A stretch of DNA of 64,000 nt from Alviniconcha marisindica (Eukaryota > Mollusca > Gastropoda > Provannidae): NCBI GenBank assembly GCA_018857735.1, contig JABMCL010000422.1, positions 42,501 to 106,500 of the forward strand, written 5' to 3'. The position numbers and the translations under genes were made by a program. The notes below the pieces were generated by a model. It ran no database searches. It saw only the letters and a list, made by a program, of their open reading frames with translations, and was not told the origin of the DNA. Position 1 is the first letter of the stretch; every line of letters begins with the position of its first letter. This document shows positions 1 to 11,720 of the stretch, piece by piece.

Positions 1-662
1 AAGATAATACCATGCTCTCTGTCTTCCTGGTGTGAACTACCATGCGATTTTGGTCACACCATTTTGAGACACCATTTAAACCCTCTTGAAGACTACACTG
101 GACTGATTCCACAATTGTCCCACGTCAGTGAATCGAATTATCGTCTGCAAAAAAGATCACTTACAACTTTGGTATTAAGTATATGTAGGGGTAGGTCATT
201 AAAGAAAATACTGAATAGAAGTGAACCTAAAACAGAGCCCTGTGGTACTCCACATTTAACTACTCCTTTTGTAAAATAGTTTCCATTCAGGAAAATACAC
301 TGTGTTCTGTCTTGCAGATACGGCTTTAAGAGAGACACTGTTGGCGTATTTTGCAAATAAACTGATAATTTCTGAAGTAGAAATGATTAATACGGTCATA
401 TGCTTTTTTTAAATCTAAGAAAACTGCACCAGTAAGCTGGGTCTGGTTGACTGCAGTTGCACACGTTATAAGTTGGTGCAAACCAAATGAAGAGGTTGTT
501 GATTCCCAGGCAGGTTGAGATTTTAGAAGATCAATATTGAAGTCTCCAAGAAGAATTATGTTAGAGTTGCCTTCATTGACCTTGTCCATCATTTCCACGA
601 AGTCATCAAACCAAGCATACGTAACAGCAGGATTCCTATATACGTATCCAACAAGGATAGCA
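1..662 (-). pseudogene. Degenerate LINE with endonuclease and reverse transcriptase pieces
   Basis: On the minus strand the endonuclease segment LLGDFNIDLL (about 553-524) and its following lines run to about 455. The frame then jumps to VFLDLKKAYD (about 427-395), the first reverse-transcriptase block, with several hundred codons missing between them. GVPQGSVLGSLLF follows at about 251-213. A one-base shift at about 150 separates it from the FADD catalytic motif. Frames at 1-110 continue with W/N/KT residues typical of the next RT block, so the element runs off the left edge. It is clearly dead, with a deletion and frameshifts. Family: non-LTR retrotransposon of the jockey/CR1/RTE-like type. 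Confidence 0.85.
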
Positions 663-699
663 CCGGGCATTGTCGAGGCTTGCCCGCTTGGCTGGACAA

Positions 700-927
700 C
701 AGAGCTATGCCTCCAGGGAAGGGGTAGCCGATGCGGTGCTCCCAAAGCAATGGAATTCTCTCCCTCCAGACATCCGTCAGTCAATCCTCCAATTCCTTCA
801 AAATTACGTAAAAACAAAACAACAACAAAAACTGCCTCTACAAACAGAACAAGTAACTTCAAATTTTATCTTCTTCCTTTTGCCACCCCCCCCCCCCCCC
901 CCCCCCCCATCCCCGTTACAGTCCTGT

Positions 928-990
<63 letters not shown>

Positions 991-1150
991 CGCGCGCGCG
1001 CGCGTGGGTGTGGTGGGCGAGGAATACAATATTATGTTTGAGTTTTTATGCATACATTTGTTGTTGATCTTGTAAAGCGCGGTGTGCTCACCCTTGTCGG
1101 TGAGATACCGCGCTGTGAAAATGACCGCTTCTATCATTATTATTATTGTC
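700..1150 (+). mobile_element. 3' end of a plus-strand LINE, split by poly-C and GT tracts
   Basis: The frame at about 715-810 reads WNSLPPDIRQS, a block common near the C-terminus of non-LTR reverse transcriptases. After a poly-C run and a GT microsatellite, 1060-1150 has paired GCGC segments and ends with an ATT repeat, a typical LINE 3' end. The two parts probably belong to one copy, lying head to head with the minus-strand LINE on its left. Confidence 0.55.
887..1004. repeat. Poly-C and (GT)n microsatellite
   Basis: About 20 C residues are followed by about 29 GT units and a CG alternation. Open frames here are simple-sequence artefacts. Confidence 0.95.
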
Positions 1151-1644
1151 CCTCTTCGCCATTTGTTTCTTTTTGTTCTGTCTGCATGTCTTTGATTTAT
1201 AGCTCCCTTCAGTTTTTCCTCTCTCCCTGTGTCTTTGTGGCATTTTTGCAATTATATCCGTTCTGTTTTCCTTCTTTTCCCCCAAGGTTAATTGTCAAGG
1301 CTGAAGAAGACACTGCATGGTCCACGTTCTCAGAAAGCCGAGACATCCAACGTCTGCACGTGACGAACAGTTTTCCCAAGGTCCGGAACCCATCGGACAC
1401 CGCATCGGACACCACTTTCAAATCCTGCTACCTGTAAGTGAGCAGCTTGTTGCTGGAGAATTAATGCTGTTTGTTGTTGTTGTGATTTAACCACTCAGCT
1501 TTGGACCTATCCACTTGTGTCAAGGACCGGAAGGTGTTAGCCTGTTGTCCCATTTCCCCGCCCCCGTTTTTGGTGGGAATCTAATCGTGTCCAAGATCCC
1601 TTCTTTGGTGTTCTAGCCTGTAGTGGGTCACGTACTTCTGCTGC
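1151..1644. other. No gene recognised
   Basis: About 490 bp without motifs I can support. A short plus-strand open frame is not backed by domain or splice evidence. Confidence 0.6.
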
Positions 1645-1646
1645 AC

Positions 1647-2630
1647 CGGTGTTACCACAGACATATACTCACCTGCTGGTGTTACCACAGACATATGCTC
1701 ACCTGCTGGTGTTACCACAGACATATGCTCACCTGCTGGTGTTACCACGGGCATGTGCTCACCTGCGGGTGTTACCACAGGCATATGCTCACCTGCTGGT
1801 GTTACCACAGGCATGTGCTCATCTGCTGGTGTTACCACGGGCATGTGCTCACCTGCTGGTGTTACCACAGGCATGTGCTCACCTGCTGGTGTTACCACGG
1901 GCATGTGCTCACCTGCTGGTGTTACCACAGGCATATGCTCACCTGCGGGTGTTACCACAGGCATATGCTCACCTGCGGGTGTTACCACAGGCATATGCTC
2001 ACCTGCCGGTGTTACCACAGGCATATGCTCACCTGCGGGTGTTACCACAGGCATATGCTCACCTGCCGGTGTTACCACAGGCATATGCTCACCTGCGGGT
2101 GTTACCACAGGCATATGCTCACCTGCCGGTGTTACCACAGGCATATGCTCACCTGCCGGTGTTACCACAGACATATGCTCACCTGCCGGTGTCACCACAG
2201 ACATATGCACACCTGCCGGTGTCACCACAGACATATACTCACCTGCCGGTGTCACCACAGACATATGCACACCTGCCGGTGTCACCACAGACATATACTC
2301 ACCTGCCGGTGTCACCACAGACATATGCACAACTGCCGGTGTCACCACAGACATATACTCACCTGCCGGTGTCACCACAGACATATACTCACCTGCCGGT
2401 GTCACCACAGACATATACTCACCTGCCGGTGTCACCACAGACATATGCCACCTGCCGGTGTCACCACAGACATATCTCACCTGCCGGTGTCACCACAGAC
2501 ATATACTCACCTGCCGGTGTCACCACAGACATATACTCACCTGCCGGTGTCACCACAGACATATACTCACCTGCCGGTGTCACCACAGACATATTCTCAC
2601 CTACTGTTGTTACCAAAGACATATACTCAC
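1647..2630. repeat. 30-bp minisatellite, about 33 units
   Basis: The unit is close to GTGTTACCACAGACATAT followed by ACTCACCTGCCG. Variants (GCATGTGC, GCATATGC, ACATATGC, ACATATAC) alternate, so parts form 60-bp higher-order units, for example at 2190-2340. One unit near 2447 is a base short. Because 30 is divisible by three, long frames stay open on both strands, but none has a non-repetitive coding context. Each unit carries CACCTG or CATATG, both matching E-box CANNTG. Confidence 0.95.
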
Positions 2631-2784
2631 AGGAGGTCACTCTGCCTTTTTGTCCACTCACTATGCCTTTCCATCTTTAGCTGCAGTTCGGCTTTACCCA
2701 GTTCCAATTTCCCTAACTCTGCATGAATATTAGATATGTTCATGGTCTATAGATGTAGATGTAGAAGAACGCTTAATCGGAATT

Positions 2785-2912
2785 AGAGAAAGAGAGAGAA
2801 GAGACGAGAGAAGAGAGAGAGGGAAAGTGTTTGAGATAGAAGAGAGACAGAGAGAGAGAGGAGTGAGGTAGAGAAGAGAAGAGAGAGAGAGAGGAGAGAG
2901 AAGAGGACGAGG

Positions 2913-2974
<62 letters not shown>

Positions 2975-3012
2975 TTTGAGATAGAGAAAGAGAGACAGAG
3001 ACAGAGAGAACT
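2785..3012. repeat. GA-rich microsatellite ending at an (ACTCGA)-type retroelement end
   Basis: The GA/GAGAC tract is irregular to about 2910 and then pure to about 2972. It ends with GAACTCGAGATCGAAAACATTATTTTA, a relative of the retroelement tail seen at 4920-4978 and 23456-23495. Confidence 0.85.
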
Positions 3013-3137
3013 CGAGATCGAAAACATTATTTTAGCTAAAAACCTAACAACTTGTCCTTGCTAATAAGCTACTGATGAGTAAACACAAAATTACAGAACA
3101 TCATTTATCGACATAATTATAGGCAAGAATGAGTGAG

Positions 3138-3215
3138 TGAAACTTTAGAAATAATAATAATAGATAACTTTTTTAAAGCGCTATTCTCTAGTGTACACAA
3201 ACTCACTGTGCTTTA
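3138..3215 (-). mobile_element. (ATT)n-tailed LINE 3' end fragment
   Basis: Read on the minus strand, TGTAAAGCACAGTGAG leads to TAGCGCTTTAAAAA and an ATT repeat. This matches the LINE 3' ends at 1060-1150, 6890-6975 and 41070. Confidence 0.5.
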
Positions 3216-4060
3216 CAACATTCTCCAACATTTCTTCTAAGATAGAAAATTTATCGAAGGTAACAACTTCACGAAAGTAATACATGTATACAGAGTACAA
3301 AATACAGAATCTTTATTGTCTATGAATAACATAGAAATTTGCCTTACGACTGCATAAAAGATACCAGCAAAATAACACACAGTAAAATACACGAACATAA
3401 GTACACATATATTGTAAAACACAGAGTACTTTATCTTCGAATCTGAAAGGCACACACCTATCTGAAAAAGTCAACCCTACCAGTTACACGCGTCAACACA
3501 TGCACTCACAGGTGAAGCATTTTTTCATCAAATTCAACCCAACAGACAAAATAGCTACACACGAACATCTTTATACAGATCAATACTATCACATAAATAA
3601 CATAGCAAACCCTCACAATGAAAAATAGCAAACTAAAATCACAGGTATCGTGCAAAACAGGAACCCAGCTTACTAACAGTTTTAACACTAAAGTAACCTC
3701 TGTCTCTCCCTCTCCACTTGCCTCGATCCCCCACCCTCTCCAGGCATAACGGCACTATCACAACAAATACAACAAAGATTTCTAACACTACTGATTATAT
3801 AAAAACACTCAAATTAAAAAGTGATCAACTGCAAACCCAAGTATCATGCCAAATAAGACAGCCAAAAACAAAAGCCATTGTAGTAAATAAATTCCTCTCT
3901 CTCTCCTTTCAGTAAACATCATTTTCATTTGCAATCACATGAGAAGACATGCACACTACCACTTCCATTCACAGTAAAACTAAAAGGTAATAAAGTAGAT
4001 CACAGGTATAATGCAAAAAACAAATACGACAGTCTCATACGCTAGCCATTTTAATAAAAT
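3216..4060. other. AT-rich stretch, nothing recognised
   Basis: No coding, RNA or mobile-element signal could be supported in this AT-rich stretch. Confidence 0.55.
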
Positions 4061-4181
4061 AAATGAATTATCTCTTCTCACCCCCACCCCCCACTCCACC
4101 CACAATCCACACAAACGTTAACGTAAGGCAATTTAAATACACTTGCCATTATAATAATAAAATAAATTACCCCTTCCCCCT

Positions 4182-4507
<326 letters not shown>

Positions 4508-4726
4508 AGTATAATGTATATGTGCCGTATGAGAAGCAGCAAAATACAAAGAAAATATCATTATATTACTACCTAGCTATAATTCCCTCCCTCCCAGTCT
4601 TACAATGAACAGTAAGGGGGAGGGAAGAAGAAGAAGAAGAAAGTCACTCTCACAAGCAGTCGGAAGGACTGGGCAGAATTCTATGGGTGTATAAAATAGG
4701 TCTCAGATGACCTGTCATTGCAATGG

Positions 4727-4728
<2 letters not shown>

Positions 4729-4813
<85 letters not shown>

Positions 4814-4832
4814 AACCCCTCTCTCTCTCATG
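4729..4832. repeat. (CT)n microsatellite
   Basis: An almost pure CT run of about 80 bp is followed by a short second run. Confidence 0.96.
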
Positions 4833-4849
4833 CCTATATTATGTATATA

Positions 4850-4980
4850 AGTAATGCCTGTAATTTGATATCTATGTATCAGTAGCTTAGCAAGGACTAG
4901 TTGTTGGACAGGTTTTCGACTGAACCTAAACTACAATCCTTGTAAAATAAAGTTTTCGAGTTCGAGTTCGAGTTCTCTCT
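4850..4980 (+). mobile_element. Retroelement 3' end with a (GAGTTC)n tail
   Basis: AATCCTTGTAAAATAAAG precedes TTTTCGAGTTCGAGTTCGAG. The same segment occurs inverted at 23456-23500 and, degraded, at 3008-3040, so it is a dispersed element end with a hexamer tail rather than a chance microsatellite. Confidence 0.6.
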
Positions 4981-4999
4981 AGCAGTATTATGTTACAAT

Positions 5000-5400
5000 C
5001 CATCCTATATAACTGCTTCAAGGCGTGCACGAAGTTTTCGCTTGAAGGAGCTGAATGACTGACAAGATCTGTCAGAGGTAGGTTGTTCCATAAAAAATAA
5101 AAAGAGAAAGATACAGTTGTTTTGAATAATTATGTCTATCTTTGGTCTAGGCAAAGAAAGCTGACAGTTCATAGAGTTGGAATAGCGTGAGAGTGTGTGT
5201 GTGTGTGTACATGTTAGATGTGTACTCTGCGGCCTCATTGTTAAGGACATGGACAAACCCTTCTTATATTCAAGTTGTTTTTGTAGGCTCATTATTCTCA
5301 TTTCTTTTGATTTCTGGTCAGTAGTTAGAGTTGTATCGGGAAAGATTAACTCATGAAAGCATGCACGATGGTACTGCATCACAGCCTTAGCTTTCACTCA
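5000..5400 (-). pseudogene. LINE reverse transcriptase C-terminal remnant
   Basis: The minus-strand frame has QLSLPRPKIDI followed by SCQSFSSFKRKLRARL, matching the C-terminal block of non-LTR elements (SRYxxN..LxLPRPR...SxxSFKRxLK). The piece is interrupted by a short GT tract at 5194-5209 and lacks catalytic blocks. No upstream domains remain. Confidence 0.65.
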
Positions 5401-5451
5401 TGTGTCAAACACTCCCATGTTTTAATTTCCTTTTAAATAGTAACCATGGTT

Positions 5452-5456
<5 letters not shown>

Positions 5457-5527
<71 letters not shown>

Positions 5528-5540
5528 CACACACATACAT
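5457..5540. repeat. (CA)n / (GCAC)n microsatellite
   Basis: A CA run changes to a GCAC tetranucleotide run and back. It is embedded in sequence with no gene. Confidence 0.95.
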
Positions 5541-5827
5541 ACACATTCACCACCAGCACACCACACTATACTACAGAGCAGAAGTGACACACGAGAAGTG
5601 CACACAGAGTAACAGAGCTACTTTAACGAGGGACACGCCATATCGATGTCAAACTGACACCAACCCTGTCACAATGTAGAGTGCAAACAGTGACGTACTT
5701 TTCACAATGCTCTTAGCTCAGTTTTCAATATTGTGCAATATTTCTTCCTGGTTTTGGTTCGGTTGTCGAGCCAAGTATGGCATGCTGATACTTGTGGGGA
5801 GAATCCTCGCGTGATCTGCAACTTGGC

Positions 5828-5955
5828 TGCATAACTGTTGAGTGAAAGAAGGCTTTACCGCAATGCCATTCATAACTGTTGAGTGAAAGAAGGCTTTACC
5901 GCAATGCCATTCATAACTGTTGAGTGAAAGAAGGCTTTACCGCAATGCCATTCAC
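5828..5955. repeat. 41-bp tandem repeat, 3 copies
   Basis: The unit begins CATAACTGTTGAGTGAAAGA and ends GCAATGCCATT. The copies are essentially identical, suggesting recent expansion. Confidence 0.95.
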
Positions 5956-5984
5956 TGCGAGACGACTCGGGCGCACGGTGACCA

Positions 5985-6342
5985 CATCAAGCATGACTAG
6001 GAAGCACTGCGATCAAGTGAAGCATGACTTGGAAGCACTGCCATCAAGTGAAGCATGAATAAAATGCACTGTGATCAAGTGAAGCATGACTAGGAAGCAC
6101 TGTGATCAAGTGAAGAATGACTAAAATGCACTGCGATCAAGTGAAGCATGACTGGAAAATACTGCGATCAAGTGAAACATGACTGGGAAATACTGCGATC
6201 AAGTGAAGCATGACTGGGAAACACTGCGATCAAGTAAAGCATGACTGGGAAATACTGCGATCAAGTGAAACATGACTGGGAAACACTGCGATCAAGTAAA
6301 GCATGACTGGGAAACACTGCGATTAAGTGAAGCATTACTGAA
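5985..6342. repeat. 31-bp minisatellite, about 11-12 copies
   Basis: The unit is close to GCATGACTGGGAAACACTGC followed by GATCAAGTAAA. Each copy holds a CGATCAAGTGAA-type core. It lies directly after the 41-bp array and contains no gene. Confidence 0.93.
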
Positions 6343-6571
6343 ATGTCATTGGGGGCATCCTTTTTTTTAGCATATACTGGAGTTTATGTACCTTAATTTA
6401 CACGCATGCCAAGTGAGAGTTAGCATAGGCGACTCCGGTTTTTGTTGTTGTGCTTGTGTGACGTATTTCGAGCACTGATGCCATGAATGAAACTACCTAG
6501 CCCGAGAAAAGTCAGAATGTAATTCGACATGTTTTCTCTGCTGCTTGAAACTCCTCCCTCCCCACTCCACA

Positions 6572-6645
6572 CCCTCCACACACACACAAACAAACACACA
6601 CACACACACACGCACACGCACACGCACACACACACACACACACAC
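6572..6645. repeat. (CA)n microsatellite with CGCA interruptions
   Basis: CA repeats of about 70 bp include AAAC and CGCA variants. Confidence 0.93.
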
Positions 6646-6879
6646 AACTTCCTGCTTCTTTCGTCTACTTCATTTCCATTTCACTTCAGACACAGGACAG
6701 AGTAGCAGAAAATCCAATTTTTGCTTCTGATAACTATACTAATAATTGTCATGTTTATTAGAGGGGGACGTAAAATATAATAATGAATAATTAAAGCATT
6801 AATGCAGCGTATGTGTGCATGTTTGCCTGCGCTTTGCTGTTGACGTTGATCGTCTGGTGTATGCATGTTTCATGTATTG

Positions 6880-6975
6880 ATTCTGATGTCCATTCTTGTT
6901 TTGAATTGTGAAGTGCTTTGAGCCAGTCTAGTTGGATTAGGTGCTATATAAGAGTTACGTATTATTATTATTAAA
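6880..6975 (+). mobile_element. (ATT)n-tailed LINE 3' end
   Basis: GTGAAGTGCTTTGAGCCA leads to GGTGCTATATAAGAGT and an ATT repeat. This is the widespread GCGCTATATAA plus ATT-tail design of non-LTR element ends. Confidence 0.6.
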
Positions 6976-7171
6976 ACGTTGTCCGGAGATACTGTTCTAA
7001 GCTCACGCACACAGGCACCCGCACACGCGAGTATATTGATTACATACAACTCAGTTTACACACAACTTGAACAGACAACAAACAGCGATTTGTGGCGGAG
7101 GAAAATATCAGCGCCGAGCGGGATACCTCGCAGGTCTATTGTTTTGTAAAAATTAATATTCCTGATATGTA

Positions 7172-7478
7172 AGTAAACACGGTGCTTAACGTCCACAGAA
7201 ACGATAAGGCTTATTAGGGACGGGGAGAAGGGGGAGTAAGGGGTATGGAGGCGGGGGAAGAGGGAGATTATATACCTATCACTACACTGTCACCACCAGA
7301 ATGATTCCTGCATTAAGAAGGGCAGCGATGAGAGCAATTTTAATGTTTCAGTAGGAAGAGGTCCACAAACCACAACCTTTTTGAAGAGAAAGGAGAACCG
7401 AAGCGGTATCGAACCGAGGTCCTTCCGCTTACCAGCCTAACGCCTTACCGCTAGGCCAAACCGGCTCTCACCTGACAT
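7172..7478 (-). mobile_element. tRNA-derived SINE, full-length copy
   Basis: On the minus strand the head carries an RNA polymerase III A box (TGGCCTAGCGG at 7458-7448) and B box (GGTTCGATACC at 7415-7405). The body is a roughly 230-bp non-tRNA section with a G-rich patch near 7218-7263. The tail reads GGACGTTAAGCACCGTGTTTACTTAC. Truncated or inserted copies are at 8731-8760, 12399-12676, 23664-24172 and 25770-25850. The head is tRNA-like only in promoter arrangement. It is not a functional tRNA gene. Confidence 0.85.
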
Positions 7479-7539
7479 GTGGTGAAGCAGAGCTTCATGT
7501 TCTCGGATGTCTGTTGACATATTAGCGACAAATTGTGAC

Positions 7540-7900
7540 CAATGGCGAAGCACGGTTCAATATTGCTTTACGTCCATAGAAACCATAAGGCTCATTAGGA
7601 CGGAAAGCCCAGGACGGCCACCTCGACTCTCACACAGCTCCTGAACTCTGACCTGAGATGTCCTGAGGACCGTCCTTTTAAGGAGTCCCGAGAGGGTTTT
7701 TGTAGGAGTGGAAGGGGAAGGTCATTCCCTGTGACCTGTGTCACCCGTGAACGTTTGTCTGGCTATCACACTCAGCGCCTGGCTCCTTTGTTCAGCTGAG
7801 TAGCAAGGACTACGCAGCACGCCGGAAGGTGTCCTTTCTGAGGATCATTTCTGCTCATTGTCTCAATCGCACCGCCCCTTTAAAACAGTAGAACACTACA
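7540..7900 (-). mobile_element. SINE-related element with shared GGACGTAAAGC tail
   Basis: The segment TTTACGTCCATAGAAACCATAAGGC continues into CCAGGACGGCCACCTCGACT. The same order, inverted, occurs at 23805-23980, 25585-25760 and 62636-62790, and a shorter copy lies at 12297-12397. It shares the GTCC(A/C)...AAACC.TAAGG end of the SINE, so it may be a second subfamily. No coding content. Confidence 0.6.
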
Positions 7901-7985
7901 GAGGGCGAAGGCTCTGGGTTAGATGGATGGGCCTAGCTGTTACCTAAATTGTGAATGAAGCCGATGCTTTCGTTCCTCTCAAAAG

Positions 7986-8016
7986 TGGTGGTGGTGGTGG
8001 TGGTGGTGGTGGTGGT

Positions 8017-8087
<71 letters not shown>
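7986..8087. repeat. (GGT)n then (GT)n microsatellite
   Basis: About 12 GGT units are followed by about 33 GT units. Confidence 0.96.
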
Positions 8088-8089
<2 letters not shown>

Positions 8090-8144
8090 TGTTCATCAGT
8101 CCGTGAAGTTCTGTCAGCTACCGAGAGGAAGTGGGGGACTGGGG

Positions 8145-8537
8145 CGGGGGGAGGGGGGGGGGGGGGGGGGGGGGGTATGTGGGTTCCTGGGTGTGATGAG
8201 AGGAGGGGTGTGTGTGGTTTGGTCCTATGATGTGATGGGGGGGGGGGGGGATACATTGAGGTTTTTGCGGTTTAGTCCTATGATGTGATGGGGGGGGGGG
8301 GGGATACATTGAGAGGTTAGCGTAAGGGATGTGATGGGGGGGGGGGAGGGGGATCCAGGGATACATTGAGGGGGTGGTCGTGTTGGGAGTGGTCCGTGAT
8401 GTGACGGGGGGGGGGGGGGGGGGGGGGGGAGGAGAGATCAAGGATACATTGATGTGGTGTTGGTGTTGGGAGTGGTCATGTCATGTGATGACTAACTTCA
8501 TTTGGTGGTTGGTCCTTCGGGGGGGGGGGGGGGGGAA
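8145..8537. repeat. Poly-G minisatellite
   Basis: At least six G runs of 10-25 bases are spaced by related sequence, TGATGTGATGG(n)ATACATTGAG, in a unit of about 50-60 bp with irregular G lengths. The plus strand can in principle form stacked G-quadruplexes. Exact run lengths are unreliable in any assembly. Confidence 0.85.
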
Positions 8538-8724
8538 TTTCAGGAGTGACTGGAAATTTGCTAGGTGTGGTTACACTGACCTCATTTTGTTTACCTAGCT
8601 TGCATGTGACATGATACACGTTTTCAATTGTGTAATCATTCTGTCCTTCTGCAATTTACACTTCATTCGCTTTAAGGGGAATCTTCCTTTTCAGAAAAAT
8701 AAAGCGTCGTGCTGTCTTAATATC

Positions 8725-8763
8725 CGACGGTAAGTAAGTAAGTAAACATGGTGCTTAACGGTT
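8725..8763 (-). mobile_element. SINE tail fragment
   Basis: GTAAGTAAGTAAGTAAACAT followed by GGTGCTTAACG is the tail end of the SINE at 7172-7478, here without its body. Confidence 0.7.
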
Positions 8764-9180
8764 AGTATGAATACAGTTATATGTACTACTGTTCCCGTGC
8801 ACATGTGGCAGCAATTGAGAATGATTTTGTACAAACAAACAAACAAACAAAAACACCAAAAACACACAAAAACAACAACTAACCATTGTGGAAAAAGCTT
8901 ATTTTTACGAGGGGCTCACCAGACGGTCGCTGGTGTAGGATTACATTCTCTTCGTTTGAGTAAACTCAAACGCAAGACCGAGACGTGTGTGCCCTTTGTT
9001 AATTTACGAGATGTTCTGTGCCTAGCGAACCGAAGTCTGGCTTATAGGGTATGCATGTCTAACAGGCGTTTGTTCAAAAGACATGATCATTCAGGCGCAC
9101 TTCCACCCCAGTGCCTTTTGTTTCTGAACTGGCAAGCCACGAAGGGATCTGCAAGCCACGCCTCTGGCGTCTTCTTCAAG
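8764..9180. other. Low-complexity A-rich and unremarkable sequence
   Basis: CAAA repeats occur near 8833. A 151-codon plus-strand frame crosses the interval, but its protein shows no domain I recognise and no good splice sites flank it, so it is not called. Confidence 0.4.
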
Positions 9181-9185
9181 TTCAT

Positions 9186-9232
9186 GCTGCTTTACATCCA
9201 TAGAGACCGTAAGGATTATTAGGGACGGGGGC
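9186..9232 (-). mobile_element. SINE-related fragment
   Basis: TTTACATCCATAGAGACCGTAAGG with ATTAGGGACGGGG matches the tail-side portion of the SINE-related element family. Confidence 0.6.
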
Positions 9233-9416
9233 GTCGTCTTCTTCTTTCTTCGTGATGGTGTACGTATCCGATGATCGAGGAAGGGACTCTAGGGGAAAGT
9301 TACGAAACGGATCAAATGACATGTGTGCATGGTGTCTGCCGGCGTCTTGAAGCTTTTTTGTCCTTGTATTGCGACGCACTTCAGGCGTAGAATGTAGACA
9401 TACACTAGTGTGCGTG

Positions 9417-9447
9417 TGAGTGTGTGCGTGCGTGCTTGAGTGCGTGC

Positions 9448-9486
<39 letters not shown>

Positions 9487-9509
9487 TGAGCTTTTTTCTT
9501 CTTCCCCGA

Positions 9510-9594
<85 letters not shown>

Positions 9595-9598
9595 ACAC
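9417..9598. repeat. Inverted (GT)n...(CA)n microsatellite pair
   Basis: GTGC/GT repeats (about 9420-9484) face a CA run of about 75 bp (9512-9587) across a 27-bp spacer. The two arms are complementary, so the locus can fold into a long hairpin. Confidence 0.93.
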
Positions 9599-10059
9599 CA
9601 TGTCCAAAATGCTCAACAATATGTTTTTTTTCTTCCGGGTCATGTAATGTCGCGTGGAGCATACCTTGTGCATAGCCTACGATCTTACGAGAAGCTGTTG
9701 CTGTGTTTTAAAACAGCACGTGCATGTTTTCATGTGTTGTTTTTAATGAAAGCTGGCAAAGCCTCGGTTCATTATTTTCAGTCCAGTCAGAATGACCCAC
9801 AATTTTGCAGGCGAAAGACAGCAAACTTAAGCCTACTAACCAATCAAAAACGTTGCCAATGTCAGGCTGACCAACAGCGAACGTTTACGCATTTGTGTCT
9901 GCATCCAGACAGGAAAATATAGGCGTCCGATCGGAAACGTCGGCGGAAAGCAGCGGTGTTGCTGCTGCAATATTAAAGAAAAGGTAAGCACGTACAAACA
10001 CATCTTTGATTAGCCTCTGATTCATGTAGATCAGTACTGCCATTACTTTGTATCCACTT

Positions 10060-10800
<741 letters not shown>

Positions 10801-11495
10801 ATAGTGAAGACATGATAATTATGCAGACGCTCTATTTGACTCGATATTCTTCTTTTTCATTTCTTTCGGTGTTGGTGGTGGGTTGGCGCTGTTTTTCTGT
10901 TGTTGGTGGGTTAATTGTTACTTTGCCTGGTTAACTTGTTGGTTGATGATGTGGTATATGTCGGTTAGAGATAAACGGGTACAGAAAACGGTGATTTGAA
11001 TTCGGTTGACTTTCTCTCTCGTCCGGGATAACATCCAAGTCTGAACAGCCAGTTTGACTTAACCCCTTCATCGCCATGATGTCACTTAAAACAACCAATA
11101 AAAGTGCAAAACCTGAAACCATCAAGCCTTTTGGTCTTCTCTTTAGCACTGGCACAAGAAAGGATTTTCATCAAAACGCATAGCATTGAAAGTAGATGTG
11201 TTATAAGACCGGAAAATATACTGTTTGTAGGCGCCTCCGTGCATCTTTCAGCCCGGAAAGTTTACAGGCTGGGGCAGTGAAGGGGTTAATGATACCTCAG
11301 TACTACAAGCAATGTAGGCCACATACACGTAAAGGGCTGTCCTAACCGCACCTGCTTTAGTTTTCAGAGATTTCACAGGGGAACCAGATCTGGAGGACCG
11401 TTATAATGGCCACTTCAGCAGCATGAGCGTCGTCATTAACAGCAGCAGCAGTCTTGTTGCAGTCGGGGTGTGCGAGCCCAAAGCTCACAACCGGA
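10801..11495. other. No gene recognised
   Basis: Roughly 700 bp without a supported feature. A 74-codon minus-strand frame at 10931-11155 shows no recognisable domain. Confidence 0.5.
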
Positions 11496-11499
11496 ACTG

Positions 11500-11720
11500 G
11501 GTCCGTTACAGTCATGTTACACGTTTACCGTACACTGCACCGTGAACACCTGGAGCCGGTTTAATGAACACGGTTATACACTACGCTAGCGGAAAGCCCT
11601 CCAACCCACTGCACGGTTATAGTTATGTGCACGATTCGAATTTACGACAGCCCCGCCAAATCGCGGCCACGATGCACAAAATGCTGTCGGTTACAACTGT
11701 GCTAGCGTAAGGCCGTCTAT
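11500..11720. mobile_element. Element fragment with inverted partner at 13845-14012
   Basis: GGAGCCGGTTTAATGAACAC with CGGTTATA at 11552-11580 matches, inverted, TATAACCGTTCTATTAAACC followed by GGCTCC at 13987-14012. Both lie in sequence with several GTTATA/TATAAC motifs. The two may be ends or copies of one MITE-like family. Confidence 0.4.

Noticed and set aside
1647..2630. CRISPR-like array
   Set aside because: Units are contiguous with no unique spacers, and the DNA is clearly animal.
1581..2733. Four open frames of 299-367 codons across the 30-bp repeat
   Set aside because: They exist on both strands and in all sense frames because the unit length is divisible by three. There is no unique coding flank or splice support.
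7395..7478. A functional tRNA gene
   Set aside because: A and B boxes are present but the cloverleaf is not convincing, and the sequence is part of a dispersed SINE with a long body.
8767..9222. 151-codon plus-strand frame
   Set aside because: It begins in A-rich low-complexity sequence, ends in a SINE-related fragment, and shows no domain.
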